A stretch of 64,000 bases of DNA from Streptomyces noursei (GTDB lineage: Bacteria > Actinomycetota > Actinomycetes > Streptomycetales > Streptomycetaceae). A program made the translations under genes and the position numbers. The notes beneath the pieces were generated by a model, which was given only the letters and a program-made list of their open reading frames with translations, was not told the origin of the DNA and made no database searches. This document shows, piece after piece, positions 6,808-17,051 of the stretch. Where the stretch lies: the NCBI RefSeq assembly GCF_016917755.1, contig NZ_CP070326.1, positions 7,254,001 through 7,318,000 on the forward strand. The letters are read 5' to 3'. Numbering within the stretch: the stretch's first letter is position 1; every line of letters starts with the position of its first letter.

Positions 6808-8055
6808 CTGGCTGGCTACATAGAGGACCGGTGGCTGAAGAAGCGCCCCAACCCCGAAACCGGTAAGCGTGAGCGCACAGCGATGTACGGCAAGTGCACG
6901 CGCTATCGCGTCAAGGGCGTTCCGGGCGTCAAAGACCGTTCGTTCGACACGGTCCAGGACGCCAAGACCTGGCTCGCCCAGGCTCAGACCGATGCGCGGC
7001 GAGGCGAGTTCGTCGATCCGCGCGACGGGGCCATCTCCCTCAAGGACTACATCGAGACCCATTGGTGGCCCACCCAGAGCGGCGACCCGTCCACCCTTGA
7101 GCGCATCGAGCAGCGGGTACGCCGGCACATCCTCCCGCACCTTGGCGCCCTGCCGCTGAACAGCGTGGGTACGGAAGCCCTGCGAAGCTGGAAGAAGCGG
7201 CTGGAGAAAGACCTCGGGCCTACGTCGATCCGTCTCGTCTGGGCGACGCTCTCCGGCGTGCTTCAAGCCGCTGTCGAGGACCGTCGCCTCGCACGCAACC
7301 CATGCCGCGCGAGCACGGTCCGTCCCCCAGCCGCCGCACCTGGCAGGGTCGAAGCCTGGCCGCCGGAGCGGGTATTGGCCGTACGCGCAGCTCTGTCGGA
7401 TCGCTACCGGGTCCTCGTCGAGATCGGTGCCGGCCTGGGACTCCGGCAAGGGGAAGCGTTCGGCGTCTGCTTGGACGACATCGACTTCGAAGAGGAAGTC
7501 GTCCATGTCCGGCGCCAGATCAAGATGGTGCGGACAAAGCTGTGCTTTGCGCTTCCAAAGGGACGCAAGGTCCGAGACGTTCCCCTGCCCTCAAGCGTGG
7601 CCAGGGCTCTGCGGCAGCACATGGAGCTCTTCGCACCAGTGCCCGTCACGCTGCCGTGGGACGATCCGCGCCCTCCCGAGACGCCGGTGGAAGCCAAGCA
7701 CCGTCGCCCGCGGACGTACAACCTCCTGGTGACGGGTCGCGAGCGGACGGCGATCAACCGGAACTACTTCAACTCCTACGTCTGGAAGCCGGCTCTGGCC
7801 CAGGCCGGCGTGATCGCCGCGCTGGAGACGAGTTCCCAGGACGGGGCCCGGATCTGGGAGCCATCCCGGGAGCACGGCTACCACGCCCTGCGCCACTTCT
7901 ACGCCTCCGAGGAGCTGGAGGCCGGCGAATCGGTCGTCTCGCTGGCACGCTGGCTGGGTCACTCCGACCCCGGGTTCACGCTGCGGAAGTACTCCCACTT
8001 CCTGCCCCGCGCGGGCGCGCGGGGCAGCACCGCCATCGACGCGATCTTCGCGTAG
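6808..8055 (+). CDS. int: Tyrosine-type site-specific integrase
   Basis: 415-residue tyrosine recombinase that integrates and excises the element. It has an N-terminal AP2-like/arm-binding region, a SAM-like core-binding domain (about 75-165), and a catalytic domain with all active-site residues: Arg in GAGLGLRQGE, Lys in the KGRKVRDVPLP hairpin, HALRH, the His of WLGHSD and Tyr in LRKYSHF. The first ATG (6883) would remove the family's usual N-terminus. The frame instead continues back through AGYIEDRWLKKRPNPETGK to a CTG at 6808 that sits six bases after a perfect AAGGAG, so CTG is the probable start. The gene ends 151 bases before the XRE-MurA stop codon, placing one attachment end in that gap. 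Confidence 0.88.
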   Translation: MAGYIEDRWLKKRPNPETGKRERTAMYGKCTRYRVKGVPGVKDRSFDTVQDAKTWLAQAQTDARRGEFVDPRDGAISLKDYIETHWWPTQSGDPSTLERIEQRVRRHILPHLGALPLNSVGTEALRSWKKRLEKDLGPTSIRLVWATLSGVLQAAVEDRRLARNPCRASTVRPPAAAPGRVEAWPPERVLAVRAALSDRYRVLVEIGAGLGLRQGEAFGVCLDDIDFEEEVVHVRRQIKMVRTKLCFALPKGRKVRDVPLPSSVARALRQHMELFAPVPVTLPWDDPRPPETPVEAKHRRPRTYNLLVTGRERTAINRNYFNSYVWKPALAQAGVIAALETSSQDGARIWEPSREHGYHALRHFYASEELEAGESVVSLARWLGHSDPGFTLRKYSHFLPRAGARGSTAIDAIFA

Positions 8056-8117
8056 CCGCGGACCGGACAGCGTCGGGTCCGGACTGATGAGTCCGTAGGA
8101 GCCCCGGCTCGGTCGCA

Positions 8118-8136
8118 AAGTCCCAGAGAAGTCCCA
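8118..8136 (+). repeat. Short direct repeats next to the integrase, candidate att arm sites
   Basis: AAGTCCCA occurs twice (8118-8125 and 8129-8136), 11 bases apart, between the int stop and the strong hairpin at 8137. One-helical-turn spacing is what integrase arm-type or core sites often show. The att core itself cannot be fixed without the other end of the element. Confidence 0.4.
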
Positions 8137-8201
8137 CGGATGCCGCCGCACCCCTCCCTGACTCGCTAAGTAGCAGGTCAGACGGGGTTCGGCGGCATCC
8201 G
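8137..8201. terminator. Long hairpin between convergent int and XRE-MurA genes
   Basis: Arms of 18 bases (8137-8154 and 8184-8201) pair with one mismatch; the outer 12 (CGGATGCCGCCG) are perfect. The 29-base loop holds a further five-base stem (CTGAC/GTCAG). It starts five bases after the XRE-MurA stop and 81 bases after the int stop. It probably terminates transcription from both sides, and may overlap the attachment site. Confidence 0.6.
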
Positions 8202-8205
8202 CACA

Positions 8206-9735
8206 TCAGATGTCCCGGAAGATCTCGATCTGCGCGCCGATCGAGTTGAGGCGTTCCGCGAGGTCCTCGTAGCCGCGGTTGATGACGTAGACGTTGCGCA
8301 GCACCGAGGTGCCCTCGGCGGCCATCATCGCCAGCAGGACGACGACGGCGGGGCGCAGCGCCGGGGGGCACATCATTTCCGCGGAGCGCCAGCGGGTGGG
8401 GCCGTCGACCAGGACGCGGTGCGGGTCGAGCAGTTTGACCTGGGCGCCGAGCCGGGTGAGGTCGGTGAGGTAGATGGCGCGGTTGTCGTAGACCCAGTCG
8501 TGGATCAGGGTCTGGCCCTGGGCGGTGGCCGCGATGGCGGCGAAGAAGGGGACGTTGTCGATGTTCAGGCCCGGGAACGGCATCGGGTGGATCTTGTCCA
8601 GCGGGGCCTGGAGCTTGGAGGGGCGGACGGTCAGGTCGATGAGGCGGGTGCGGCCGTTGTCGGCGGGGTACTCGGCGCTGCGCTCGTGGTCCAGGCCCAT
8701 CTCCTCCAGGACCGCCAGCTCGATCTCCAGGAACTCCACCGGGACCCGACGGATCGTCAGTTCCGACTCGGTGACGACCGCGGCGGCCAGCAGGCTCATC
8801 GCCTCGACCGGGTCCTCGGAGGGCGCGAAGTCCACATCGCGGTCGATCTTCGCCACGCCGTGGACGGTGAGGGTGGTGGTGCCGATGCCGTCGACCCGCA
8901 CGCCCAGCTCCTCCAGGAAGAAGCACAGGTCCTGGACCATGTAGTTGGAGGAGGCGTTGCGGATGACCGTGACGCCGTCGTGCCGGGCGGCGGCGAGCAG
9001 CGCGTTCTCGGTGACGGTGTCGCCGCGCTCGGTCAGGACGATGGCGCGCTTGGGCGCGACGTCGCGGTCGACCTCGGCGAGGTAGGTGCCGTCGGTCGCG
9101 GTGATTTCCAGTCCGAAGTGCCGCAAGGCGGTCATGTGGGGCGTGACCGTGCGGGTGCCGAGGTCGCAGCCGCCCGCGTAGGGCAGCTTGAAGTGGTCCA
9201 TCCGGTGCAGCAGCGGACCGAGGAACATGATGACGCTGCGGGTGCGGCGGGCCGCCTCCGTGTCCATGGCGTCCAGGTCGAGTTGGGCCGGCGGCACGAT
9301 CTCCAGGTCGTTGCCGTCGTTGATCCAGCGGGTGCGGACGCCGATGCTGCCCAGCACCTCCAGGATCCGGTAGACCTCCTCAATGCGGGCCACCCGGCGC
9401 AGAGTTGTGCGGCCCGCGTTGAGCAGGGTCGCGCACAGCAGCGCGACGCAGGCGTTCTTGCTCGTCTTGACGTCGATGCTGCCGGACAGTCGGCGCCCGC
9501 CGACCACCCGCAGATGCATCGGTCCGGCGTATCCGAGCGAGACGATTTCGCTGTCCAGGGCTTCGCCGATGCGGGCGATCATCTCAAGGCTGATGTTCTG
9601 GTTGCCGCGCTCGATCCGATTGACCGCGCTCTGGCTGGTGCCGAGCGCCTCGGCGAGCTGCGTCTGTGTCCAGCCACGGTGCTGTCGGGCGTCACGGATG
9701 AGCCTGCCGATGCGTACGAGGTAGTCGTCTGCCAT
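8206..9735 (-). CDS. murA2: XRE helix-turn-helix fused to MurA-like enolpyruvyl transferase
   Basis: 509 residues. Residues 1-70 are an XRE-type helix-turn-helix (GWTQTQLAEALGTSQSAVNR). Residues 75-509 are an EPSP/MurA fold that would transfer enolpyruvate from PEP to UDP-GlcNAc. KN (93-94) and the catalytic-loop Cys190 (YAGGCDLGTR) match Lys22/Asn23 and Cys115 of E. coli MurA, and the Arg after the loop and an LR near the C-terminus are kept. The FPTDMQ segment with the general base Asp305 is replaced by FPGLNID, so activity may differ. This corresponds to the second MurA of Streptomyces (SCO5998 from memory), paired with a canonical MurA elsewhere. ATG at 9735 is chosen because it opens the XRE domain. 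A palindrome lies 12 bases upstream. Confidence 0.85.
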   Translation of the reverse strand: MADDYLVRIGRLIRDARQHRGWTQTQLAEALGTSQSAVNRIERGNQNISLEMIARIGEALDSEIVSLGYAGPMHLRVVGGRRLSGSIDVKTSKNACVALLCATLLNAGRTTLRRVARIEEVYRILEVLGSIGVRTRWINDGNDLEIVPPAQLDLDAMDTEAARRTRSVIMFLGPLLHRMDHFKLPYAGGCDLGTRTVTPHMTALRHFGLEITATDGTYLAEVDRDVAPKRAIVLTERGDTVTENALLAAARHDGVTVIRNASSNYMVQDLCFFLEELGVRVDGIGTTTLTVHGVAKIDRDVDFAPSEDPVEAMSLLAAAVVTESELTIRRVPVEFLEIELAVLEEMGLDHERSAEYPADNGRTRLIDLTVRPSKLQAPLDKIHPMPFPGLNIDNVPFFAAIAATAQGQTLIHDWVYDNRAIYLTDLTRLGAQVKLLDPHRVLVDGPTRWRSAEMMCPPALRPAVVVLLAMMAAEGTSVLRNVYVINRGYEDLAERLNSIGAQIEIFRDI

Positions 9736-9746
9736 GGGGTGACCGT

Positions 9747-9762
9747 ATCTCAGATATGAGAT
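9747..9762. promoter_or_regulatory. Palindromic operator candidate ahead of XRE-MurA
   Basis: ATCTCA-GATA-TGAGAT, a perfect six-base inverted repeat 11 bases upstream of the XRE-MurA start. A site this close would block ribosome or polymerase access and is a natural autoregulatory target for the protein's own XRE domain. Binding is inferred. Confidence 0.45.
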
Positions 9763-9791
9763 TGATGCGTTGTTGGTGAGTGCTCTCCAGA

Positions 9792-9814
9792 TTGTTCTAC
9801 TACTATGCGAACAA
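9792..9814. promoter_or_regulatory. Inverted repeat ahead of the DUF1648-GntR operon
   Basis: TTGTTC (9792-9797) and GAACAA (9809-9814) flank TACTACTATGC, just before the GGAGG of the DUF1648 gene. YtrA-type GntR regulators usually repress their own operon from such a site; the regulator is the second gene here. Confidence 0.4.
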
Positions 9815-9826
9815 CTGGAGGTTGTC

Positions 9827-10813
9827 ATGAAGCGATCCACGCCGTTCGCCGGCCCCGTGAACACCCGCCCGCGGGGCTGGATAGCGGCCCTGCCGTTCAT
9901 CCTCGTCACGCTGATCCTCGGCGCCTGTTACGCGTGCGTCGCCGGGCGGCTCCCCGAACGACTCGCCACCCACTTCGCCGCCGACGGCCGCCCCGACGGC
10001 TACTCCTCGCCCCAGGGCTTCCTCTCGGCGTGCCTGGCGGGCCTGCTCGTCCTCGGCGTCGGCCTCGGCCTGTTCGTCCGGCGGGGGCTGCCCGCGCGGG
10101 CCGGGCGCTGGATGGTCGCCATGGCCTACTTCACCGCCGTCTGCCTCGGTTGGGCGTCGGTGACGACCCTGCTCGGCAACGCCCGCGGCGGTGACCCCGT
10201 CGGGCTCCGGCTGCCCGCCTGGCAGGTGGCCGTGATGCTGGGGGCGGGCCTGGTCGCCGGGGCGCTGGGCTGGCTGCTGGCCGGCGCCGAACCGGAGGCA
10301 TCCCGTCCGCAGGGTGGGACCGTCCGCCGTCTGGACCTGCCCGCCGGGACCCGGGCCGGTTGGTCCCGCACCGTCAGTTCGCCGCTGATGGCCCTCCTGG
10401 CCGCCGCGATGATGTGCGCCGGGGTCCTGCTCGGGATGTTCGCCGGCTGGGTGGGCGGCGCGGTGATGCTTCTCGGCGGCCTGACGGTTGCGGTCCACTG
10501 CTCCGTGCGGGTGACCGTCGACCGGCGCGGGCTGAGCCTCACCCCGACGCTGTTGCCGGTCCCGCTGCACCGCATCCCGCTCGCCAAGGTGGTGGAGGCG
10601 ACCAGCCGCCGGATCGGGGCGCTCGCCGAGTACGGTGGCTGGGGGTACCGCATCCAGCCCGGCCGCAGCGGCCTGTTGCTCCGTTCGGGTGAGGGTATGG
10701 TGCTGCGGCTCACCAGCGGCCGGGAGTTCGTGGTGACGGTCGACGACTCCGCCACCGCCGCCGCGCTGCTCAACACCTACCTCGACCGCCACCGCTCGGG
10801 AGAAGGGAGCTGA
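9827..10813 (+). CDS. DUF1648-type multi-pass membrane protein
   Basis: 328 residues from an ATG with GGAGG five bases upstream. Hydrophobic segments lie near residues 18-38, 64-82, 98-116, 133-150 and 190-235. The segment RLPERLATHFAADGRPDGYS after the first helix is the DUF1648 signature, seen in SdpI-like and GntR-linked membrane proteins. The C-terminal 100 residues look like a small soluble PH-like domain (VTVDRRGLSLTP...PLAKVVEA). The gene is followed after one base by a YtrA-type GntR regulator, a pairing common in actinomycetes, so its level is probably set by that repressor. Possible role in envelope stress or toxin immunity is inference only. Confidence 0.75.
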   Translation: MKRSTPFAGPVNTRPRGWIAALPFILVTLILGACYACVAGRLPERLATHFAADGRPDGYSSPQGFLSACLAGLLVLGVGLGLFVRRGLPARAGRWMVAMAYFTAVCLGWASVTTLLGNARGGDPVGLRLPAWQVAVMLGAGLVAGALGWLLAGAEPEASRPQGGTVRRLDLPAGTRAGWSRTVSSPLMALLAAAMMCAGVLLGMFAGWVGGAVMLLGGLTVAVHCSVRVTVDRRGLSLTPTLLPVPLHRIPLAKVVEATSRRIGALAEYGGWGYRIQPGRSGLLLRSGEGMVLRLTSGREFVVTVDDSATAAALLNTYLDRHRSGEGS

Positions 10814-10814
10814 C

Positions 10815-11174
10815 GTGCTGTTCCGTGTCGACCCCGGCTCGTCCGTCCCGCTCGGCGACCAGATCGCCGCCTCGGTGCGCGGCGCGATCGCCGACGGCTC
10901 GGTGCGCGCCGGGGAACGCCTGCCCGCCGCCCGGGCGCTCGCCGCCTCCCTCGGCGTCAACGTCCACACCGTGCTGCGCGGTTACCAGCGGCTGAAGGAG
11001 GAGGGGCTGATCGAGCTCCGCCGTGGCCGCGGTGCGGTGGTCACCGGCGCCGCCTCGCCGGCCCGCGCCCGCCTCGGGGAAACCGCCGAGCGACTCATCT
11101 CCGAGGCCCGCGACCTGGGGCTGACCGACGACGAGATCGTGCGGGTGGTGCGGCTGGGGCTGGACGGCGGATGA
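10815..11174 (+). CDS. GntR-family regulator, YtrA subfamily
   Basis: 119 residues with the winged helix of GntR proteins (VPLGDQIAASVRGAIADGSV, then LPAARALAASLGVNVHTVLR and the wing GLIELRRGRGAVV) in residues 10-75 and only a short C-terminal helical tail, as expected for YtrA-type repressors. The GTG start (10815) is one base after the stop of the DUF1648 gene with GGGAG upstream, so the two are co-transcribed. It likely represses the operon through the inverted repeat at 9792-9814. No ABC transporter, the usual YtrA partner, is present. Confidence 0.85.
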   Translation: MLFRVDPGSSVPLGDQIAASVRGAIADGSVRAGERLPAARALAASLGVNVHTVLRGYQRLKEEGLIELRRGRGAVVTGAASPARARLGETAERLISEARDLGLTDDEIVRVVRLGLDGG

Positions 11175-11263
11175 CCGCCGCCGGGCCCGGCGGCGCGCGG
11201 GGCAGTGGGGCGGGGACGGGTTACCCGGAGGCCGCTGCGGCGGCCGGGCAGAAGAGGACGGCG

Positions 11264-12100
11264 ATGCGGGCGGCGACGGAGGCACACCGACCGGCACCGC
11301 CACCGTCCACCGCCGCCCTGCTCCGCGCCTTCCTGACGGGGCTTCAGGAGCGGGTGCCGCTGCGGGCGCTGTGGGCGCACGGCTCGCTGGCCGGCGGCGA
11401 CTACCAGGAGGGCCGCAGCGACCTCGACCTGATCGCGGTCCTCGCCCGCCCCGCCACACCGCAGGAGGAGCGTCGCCTGGCGGAGCTCCACCGCCGTCTC
11501 GCCGCCACCGGCGGCCCACCGGCCCGCGCGCTGCACTGCGCCTATCCGGACGGCACCGCGCCGGACGACCCCGCACACCCCCATCTCGCCTGGGCCCACG
11601 ACGAGTTGACGCACCGCCCCCTGACCCCGGTCACCCGCCGCGAACTCCACTCCTTCGGCCTGGTGCTGTACGGCGACGGCCCCGCCGCGCTCCTGCCCCC
11701 GGTGACCGACGCCCAGTTGGCCGCCTTCGTCCTCGCCGACCTGCGCGGGTTCTGGCGGCCCGCACTGGAGCACCCGGAATACTGGCTGCGCGACATCTGG
11801 GTGGACCTCGGGCTGCTGACCCTGGCCCGGGCGACGGTGACGCTGCGGAACGGCACCCTGATCAGCAAGGGCCAGGCCCTGCCCGTCCTGGCGGGCCTGG
11901 GCGCGCCGGCACAGGTCCTCGCCGACATCCGGCACCGGCGCTACGGCCCGCCGGCCACCTCGCCGGCGCCGGCCGCGGCCGGCACGGCCGGCGCGCCCGA
12001 AGCCCCCCGCGCGGACTGGCCGGCCCGGCGCGCCGAGCTCACCCGGGCCTTCCTCGGCCCGACCATCGACCGGACGCTGGCGGCGTACGGGAACGGCTGA
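11264..12100 (+). CDS. Nucleotidyltransferase (aminoglycoside-adenylyltransferase-like)
   Basis: About 278 residues. It contains the polymerase-beta-type nucleotidyltransferase motif HGSLAGGDYQEGRSDLDLIA, with the GS and the DxD metal ligands, near residues 38-57. The C-terminal half is helical and resembles the DUF4111-like part of aminoglycoside adenylyltransferases. The substrate cannot be told from sequence; antibiotic modification is only one possibility. The ATG at 11264 follows AGAGGA. An alternative ATG at 11171 overlaps the GntR stop (ATGA) but adds only a Gly/Ala-rich stretch. Confidence 0.7.
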   Translation: MRAATEAHRPAPPPSTAALLRAFLTGLQERVPLRALWAHGSLAGGDYQEGRSDLDLIAVLARPATPQEERRLAELHRRLAATGGPPARALHCAYPDGTAPDDPAHPHLAWAHDELTHRPLTPVTRRELHSFGLVLYGDGPAALLPPVTDAQLAAFVLADLRGFWRPALEHPEYWLRDIWVDLGLLTLARATVTLRNGTLISKGQALPVLAGLGAPAQVLADIRHRRYGPPATSPAPAAAGTAGAPEAPRADWPARRAELTRAFLGPTIDRTLAAYGNG

Positions 12101-12193
12101 GCCGTACCGGCAAACGGTGGCGCAAGGGAGCGCGGCACGGCGGAGAACCGTCTTCGACTCCGACTGAGCTCAACCCGAACGGAAGGAATCCCC

Positions 12194-12547
12194 GTGCCCG
12201 TCATACGCGTTCCCCGGCGGCCGACCGCGCCGCGGCTCATGGCCGTGACCGCCGTGGTCCTGCTCGGACTTGTCGGCTGGTACCTGTTCTCGGGCCGCGG
12301 CGCGGGGCTGCTGCCGCAGGACAGCTGGGGGCCGTGGCGGGAGAAGCGGGTGCACCACTGGTCGGTGTGGGTGCGGGTCAACTCCTGGAGCGACGCCGCC
12401 GAAGCGGACGGGCACTACGGCAAGGCGGACGGCTTCACACTGAAGGCCCACGGCACCTCGGCCACCACCGCGACCGTGACGGAAGACGTCCGGTTCACCC
12501 TGGCACCCGACGGCGAGCTCACTGTTGACGGGCCGCGCGCGAGCTGA
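12194..12547 (+). CDS. Small membrane-anchored protein of unknown function
   Basis: 117 residues from a GTG with GGAAGGAA upstream. One N-terminal membrane segment (about residues 14-32, after RRPTAPR) is followed by an extracytoplasmic domain of about 80 residues rich in Trp and aromatic residues (DSWGPWREKRVHHWSVWVRV). It stands alone on the plus strand between the nucleotidyltransferase and acnA. I do not recognise the family; coding bias and the ribosome site support a real gene. Confidence 0.6.
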   Translation: MPVIRVPRRPTAPRLMAVTAVVLLGLVGWYLFSGRGAGLLPQDSWGPWREKRVHHWSVWVRVNSWSDAAEADGHYGKADGFTLKAHGTSATTATVTEDVRFTLAPDGELTVDGPRAS

Positions 12548-12773
12548 GGCACGACGCGTCGACGCCGATGTCCGTGGCCGGCCCCGGCGACTCGACCGGC
12601 AGCCCCTCGGCGGCTGTCTCCTGGAGCCGGCGCGGCCGGAACGGCTGCGAGGGGATCCCGGCAGGGTTCGCCGGCAAGGAAGCCGAAGAGGCCGGGTGCA
12701 CCGTCGGCGACTCGATTGGATGACAGCGGTCAGGGCGGCAGGGCATGACCAGGCAGCAGCGATGTATTAGAGT

Positions 12774-12791
12774 TATCTCGACATCGAGATA
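12774..12791. promoter_or_regulatory. Palindrome in the acnA promoter region
   Basis: TATCTCGACATCGAGATA: eight-base perfect arms around CA, 130 bases ahead of acnA. It is AT-richer than its surroundings and looks like a dimeric repressor site. The protein that binds it is not known to me. Confidence 0.5.
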
Positions 12792-12822
12792 TCTGCCGGG
12801 AGGCGTACCGCAGCCGGGTGAG

Positions 12823-12852
12823 TAAGGCGAGCCTAACTTAGGTTCACCTTAG
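12823..12852. promoter_or_regulatory. Tandem iron-box-like sites (DmdR/DtxR type) ahead of acnA
   Basis: TAAGGCGAGCCTAA (12823-12836) and TTAGGTTCACCTTA (12838-12851) both follow the TTAGG-N4-CCTAA layout of DtxR/DmdR iron boxes and are one base apart. Aconitase needs a 4Fe-4S cluster, so iron-dependent control makes sense. Resemblance is by eye to the known consensus. Confidence 0.5.
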
Positions 12853-12920
12853 CGGATCGGCGACGAACCTGTGACGGCAGGATTGCGGTGGTACGCGCGA
12901 AATCATTGAAGGAGACTGTC

Positions 12921-15635
<2,715 letters not shown>

Positions 15636-15669
15636 GCACAGCCGCACGTAGGCGGTACGGCACAGCAGA

Positions 15670-15707
15670 CGAGGGCCGCACTCCCCGGAAGGGGGGTGCG
15701 GCCCTCG
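15670..15707 (+). terminator. Rho-independent-type terminator after acnA
   Basis: Seventeen-base stem with one G-T pair (15670-15686 with 15691-15707) and a GGAA loop, 35 bases after the acnA stop. It also faces the end of the FG-GAP gene and may serve both. Confidence 0.8.
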
Positions 15708-15762
15708 CGTTGCACGCCGTCGGCGGTGCGGTCGGCGGGGCCGGCCGGTCCCGCCGCACCGG

Positions 15763-16716
15763 TCAGGAGAACAGCTTGGTGTAGATGTTCCAGCCGGTGC
15801 CGATCTGGACGCGCGCCTGGTACGGGCTGGCGGCGTTGCCGGTGCCGTAGTAGGCGAAGAGGCGGCCGGAACCGTCGCGCGCGATGAAGTCGGTCTTGCC
15901 GTCGAGGTTCACGTCGCCGGAGGAGAGCAGGGCGTTGTAGCCGCCCCAGCCGGTGCCGATCTTCTGGCGGGCCGCGAACGGCGCGCTCGCGCTGCCGGTG
16001 CCCCTGTACAGGTACAGGTCGCCGGTGGCCTTCTCGCGGGCGATCAGGTCGGGCTTGCCGTCACCGGTCAGGTCGCCCTTGCCGGCGATCTGGTCGTAGA
16101 TCTGCCAGCCGGCGCCGACCTTGGTGCGCGCGGTGACCTTGCCGTCGGGGTAGCCGAGGTACAGCCACAGCACGCCGCTGCGGTCGCGGGCGATGATGTC
16201 GTACTCCTTGGCGCCGCCCAGGTTGCCCGGGGAGAGCACCTTGTCGTAGGTGTTCCAGCCGCCGCCGATCCGGACGCTGTCCGGGGTGGCGTCGTTGCTG
16301 AAGTACAGGTCGCCGCCGGGCTCCCAGAGCCAGACGCCGTCGCCGATGCCGTCGGCGTCGTTGTCCACCGCCTGCTGGTTGGCGCGGACGTCGCCGAGGT
16401 CGTCGACCTTCTGGCGCGCCGTGTACTTGCCGGAGCCGTCGACGTCGTAGACGTAGGTGGCGCCGGTGGACTCCACACCGAAGAGGGTGAAGATCGGGTT
16501 GGCCGCGTTCCCGGTCGAGCTGGCGCCGCTGGTGATCGCCTTCGGGGCGCTGGTGGACGCCTGCGGGGTGCCCTGCACGGCGTTCTGGGCCGCCGAGCCG
16601 GGGTTGTCCGCCGCGAAGGAGGTGCCGGCAGCGGTGCCGGCGAGCGCGACGGCGATGGCCGCGGTGGCGAGACGGGACAGAGCACGTCCGCGCCTGCGGC
16701 CGGAGAGTATTGCCAC
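15763..16716 (-). CDS. Secreted FG-GAP/VCBS repeat protein
   Basis: 317 residues starting at GTG 16716 with GGAGAA six bases upstream. A signal peptide (RRRGRALSRLATAAIAVALA, cleavage near SFAAD, residue 35) precedes a Ser/Thr/Ala linker. Repeating units of about 48 residues follow, each with a DxDGxxD- or DLTGDGKPDLIAR-type calcium loop and a GTGWxxY motif, typical of a beta-propeller. Such proteins are exported and usually bind carbohydrate or other cell-surface ligands; no catalytic domain is attached. It is monocistronic, convergent with acnA and separated from it by a terminator. Confidence 0.85.
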   Translation of the reverse strand: MAILSGRRRGRALSRLATAAIAVALAGTAAGTSFAADNPGSAAQNAVQGTPQASTSAPKAITSGASSTGNAANPIFTLFGVESTGATYVYDVDGSGKYTARQKVDDLGDVRANQQAVDNDADGIGDGVWLWEPGGDLYFSNDATPDSVRIGGGWNTYDKVLSPGNLGGAKEYDIIARDRSGVLWLYLGYPDGKVTARTKVGAGWQIYDQIAGKGDLTGDGKPDLIAREKATGDLYLYRGTGSASAPFAARQKIGTGWGGYNALLSSGDVNLDGKTDFIARDGSGRLFAYYGTGNAASPYQARVQIGTGWNIYTKLFS

Positions 16717-17051
16717 GTAGTTCTCCGTGGTGGGGATCGATGGGATCCGGTACGACGACGGCGCGCCCCCGTGGGGGCGCGCCGAAGGTGTCCGGAGCTC
16801 AGGATCTTGTCACGGCTTCTTCACCTGTCAACTACTTCGGCGGCAGGCGCGGAAGCTCCCGTTCCGGCCGTACAACCTTTTCCCGGGCGACAATTCGGCA
16901 GTGGTGGAAGGAACCCCGCGAAACGCGTGAGAAGACGCGCGTCCGACACCCCCCGGCGCGGCAGGCCCCGGTCCGTCTGTCCGACTCCGCCCCTGTTGTT
17001 CCGCCCTGTGATCCTTCCGACACGTGCCGTCCGGGGGCCGTCCCGCGCCCG
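16717..17051. other. Intergenic region between GH92 and FG-GAP genes
   Basis: Both neighbours are on the minus strand. The stretch must carry the end of the GH92 transcript and the promoter of the FG-GAP gene. Apart from the hairpin at 16760-16783 I see no gene or motif. Confidence 0.5.
16760..16783 (-). terminator. Compact GC hairpin upstream of the FG-GAP gene
   Basis: GGCGCGCCCCC (16760-16770) pairs perfectly with 16773-16783 around two bases. It lies 44 bases before the FG-GAP start and downstream of GH92, so it either ends the GH92 message or folds in the FG-GAP leader. Confidence 0.4.

Larger units (their letters stand above)
12548..12920. other. Gap upstream of aconitase; regulatory in its 3' half
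   Basis: The first 220 bases show no convincing gene. A 51-codon frame from 12568 has fair codon bias but no ribosome site and no recognisable product. The second half holds a palindrome (12774-12791) and two iron-box-like sites (12823-12851), followed by the AAGGAGA of acnA. Confidence 0.5.

Noticed and set aside
8118..8201. Possible tRNA gene at the integrase end
   Set aside because: The hairpin does not fold as a cloverleaf: no T-loop or anticodon arm.
12568..12723. Short plus-strand frame between 12547 and acnA
   Set aside because: Fair codon bias but no ribosome site and no recognisable product; possibly a remnant, not supportable.
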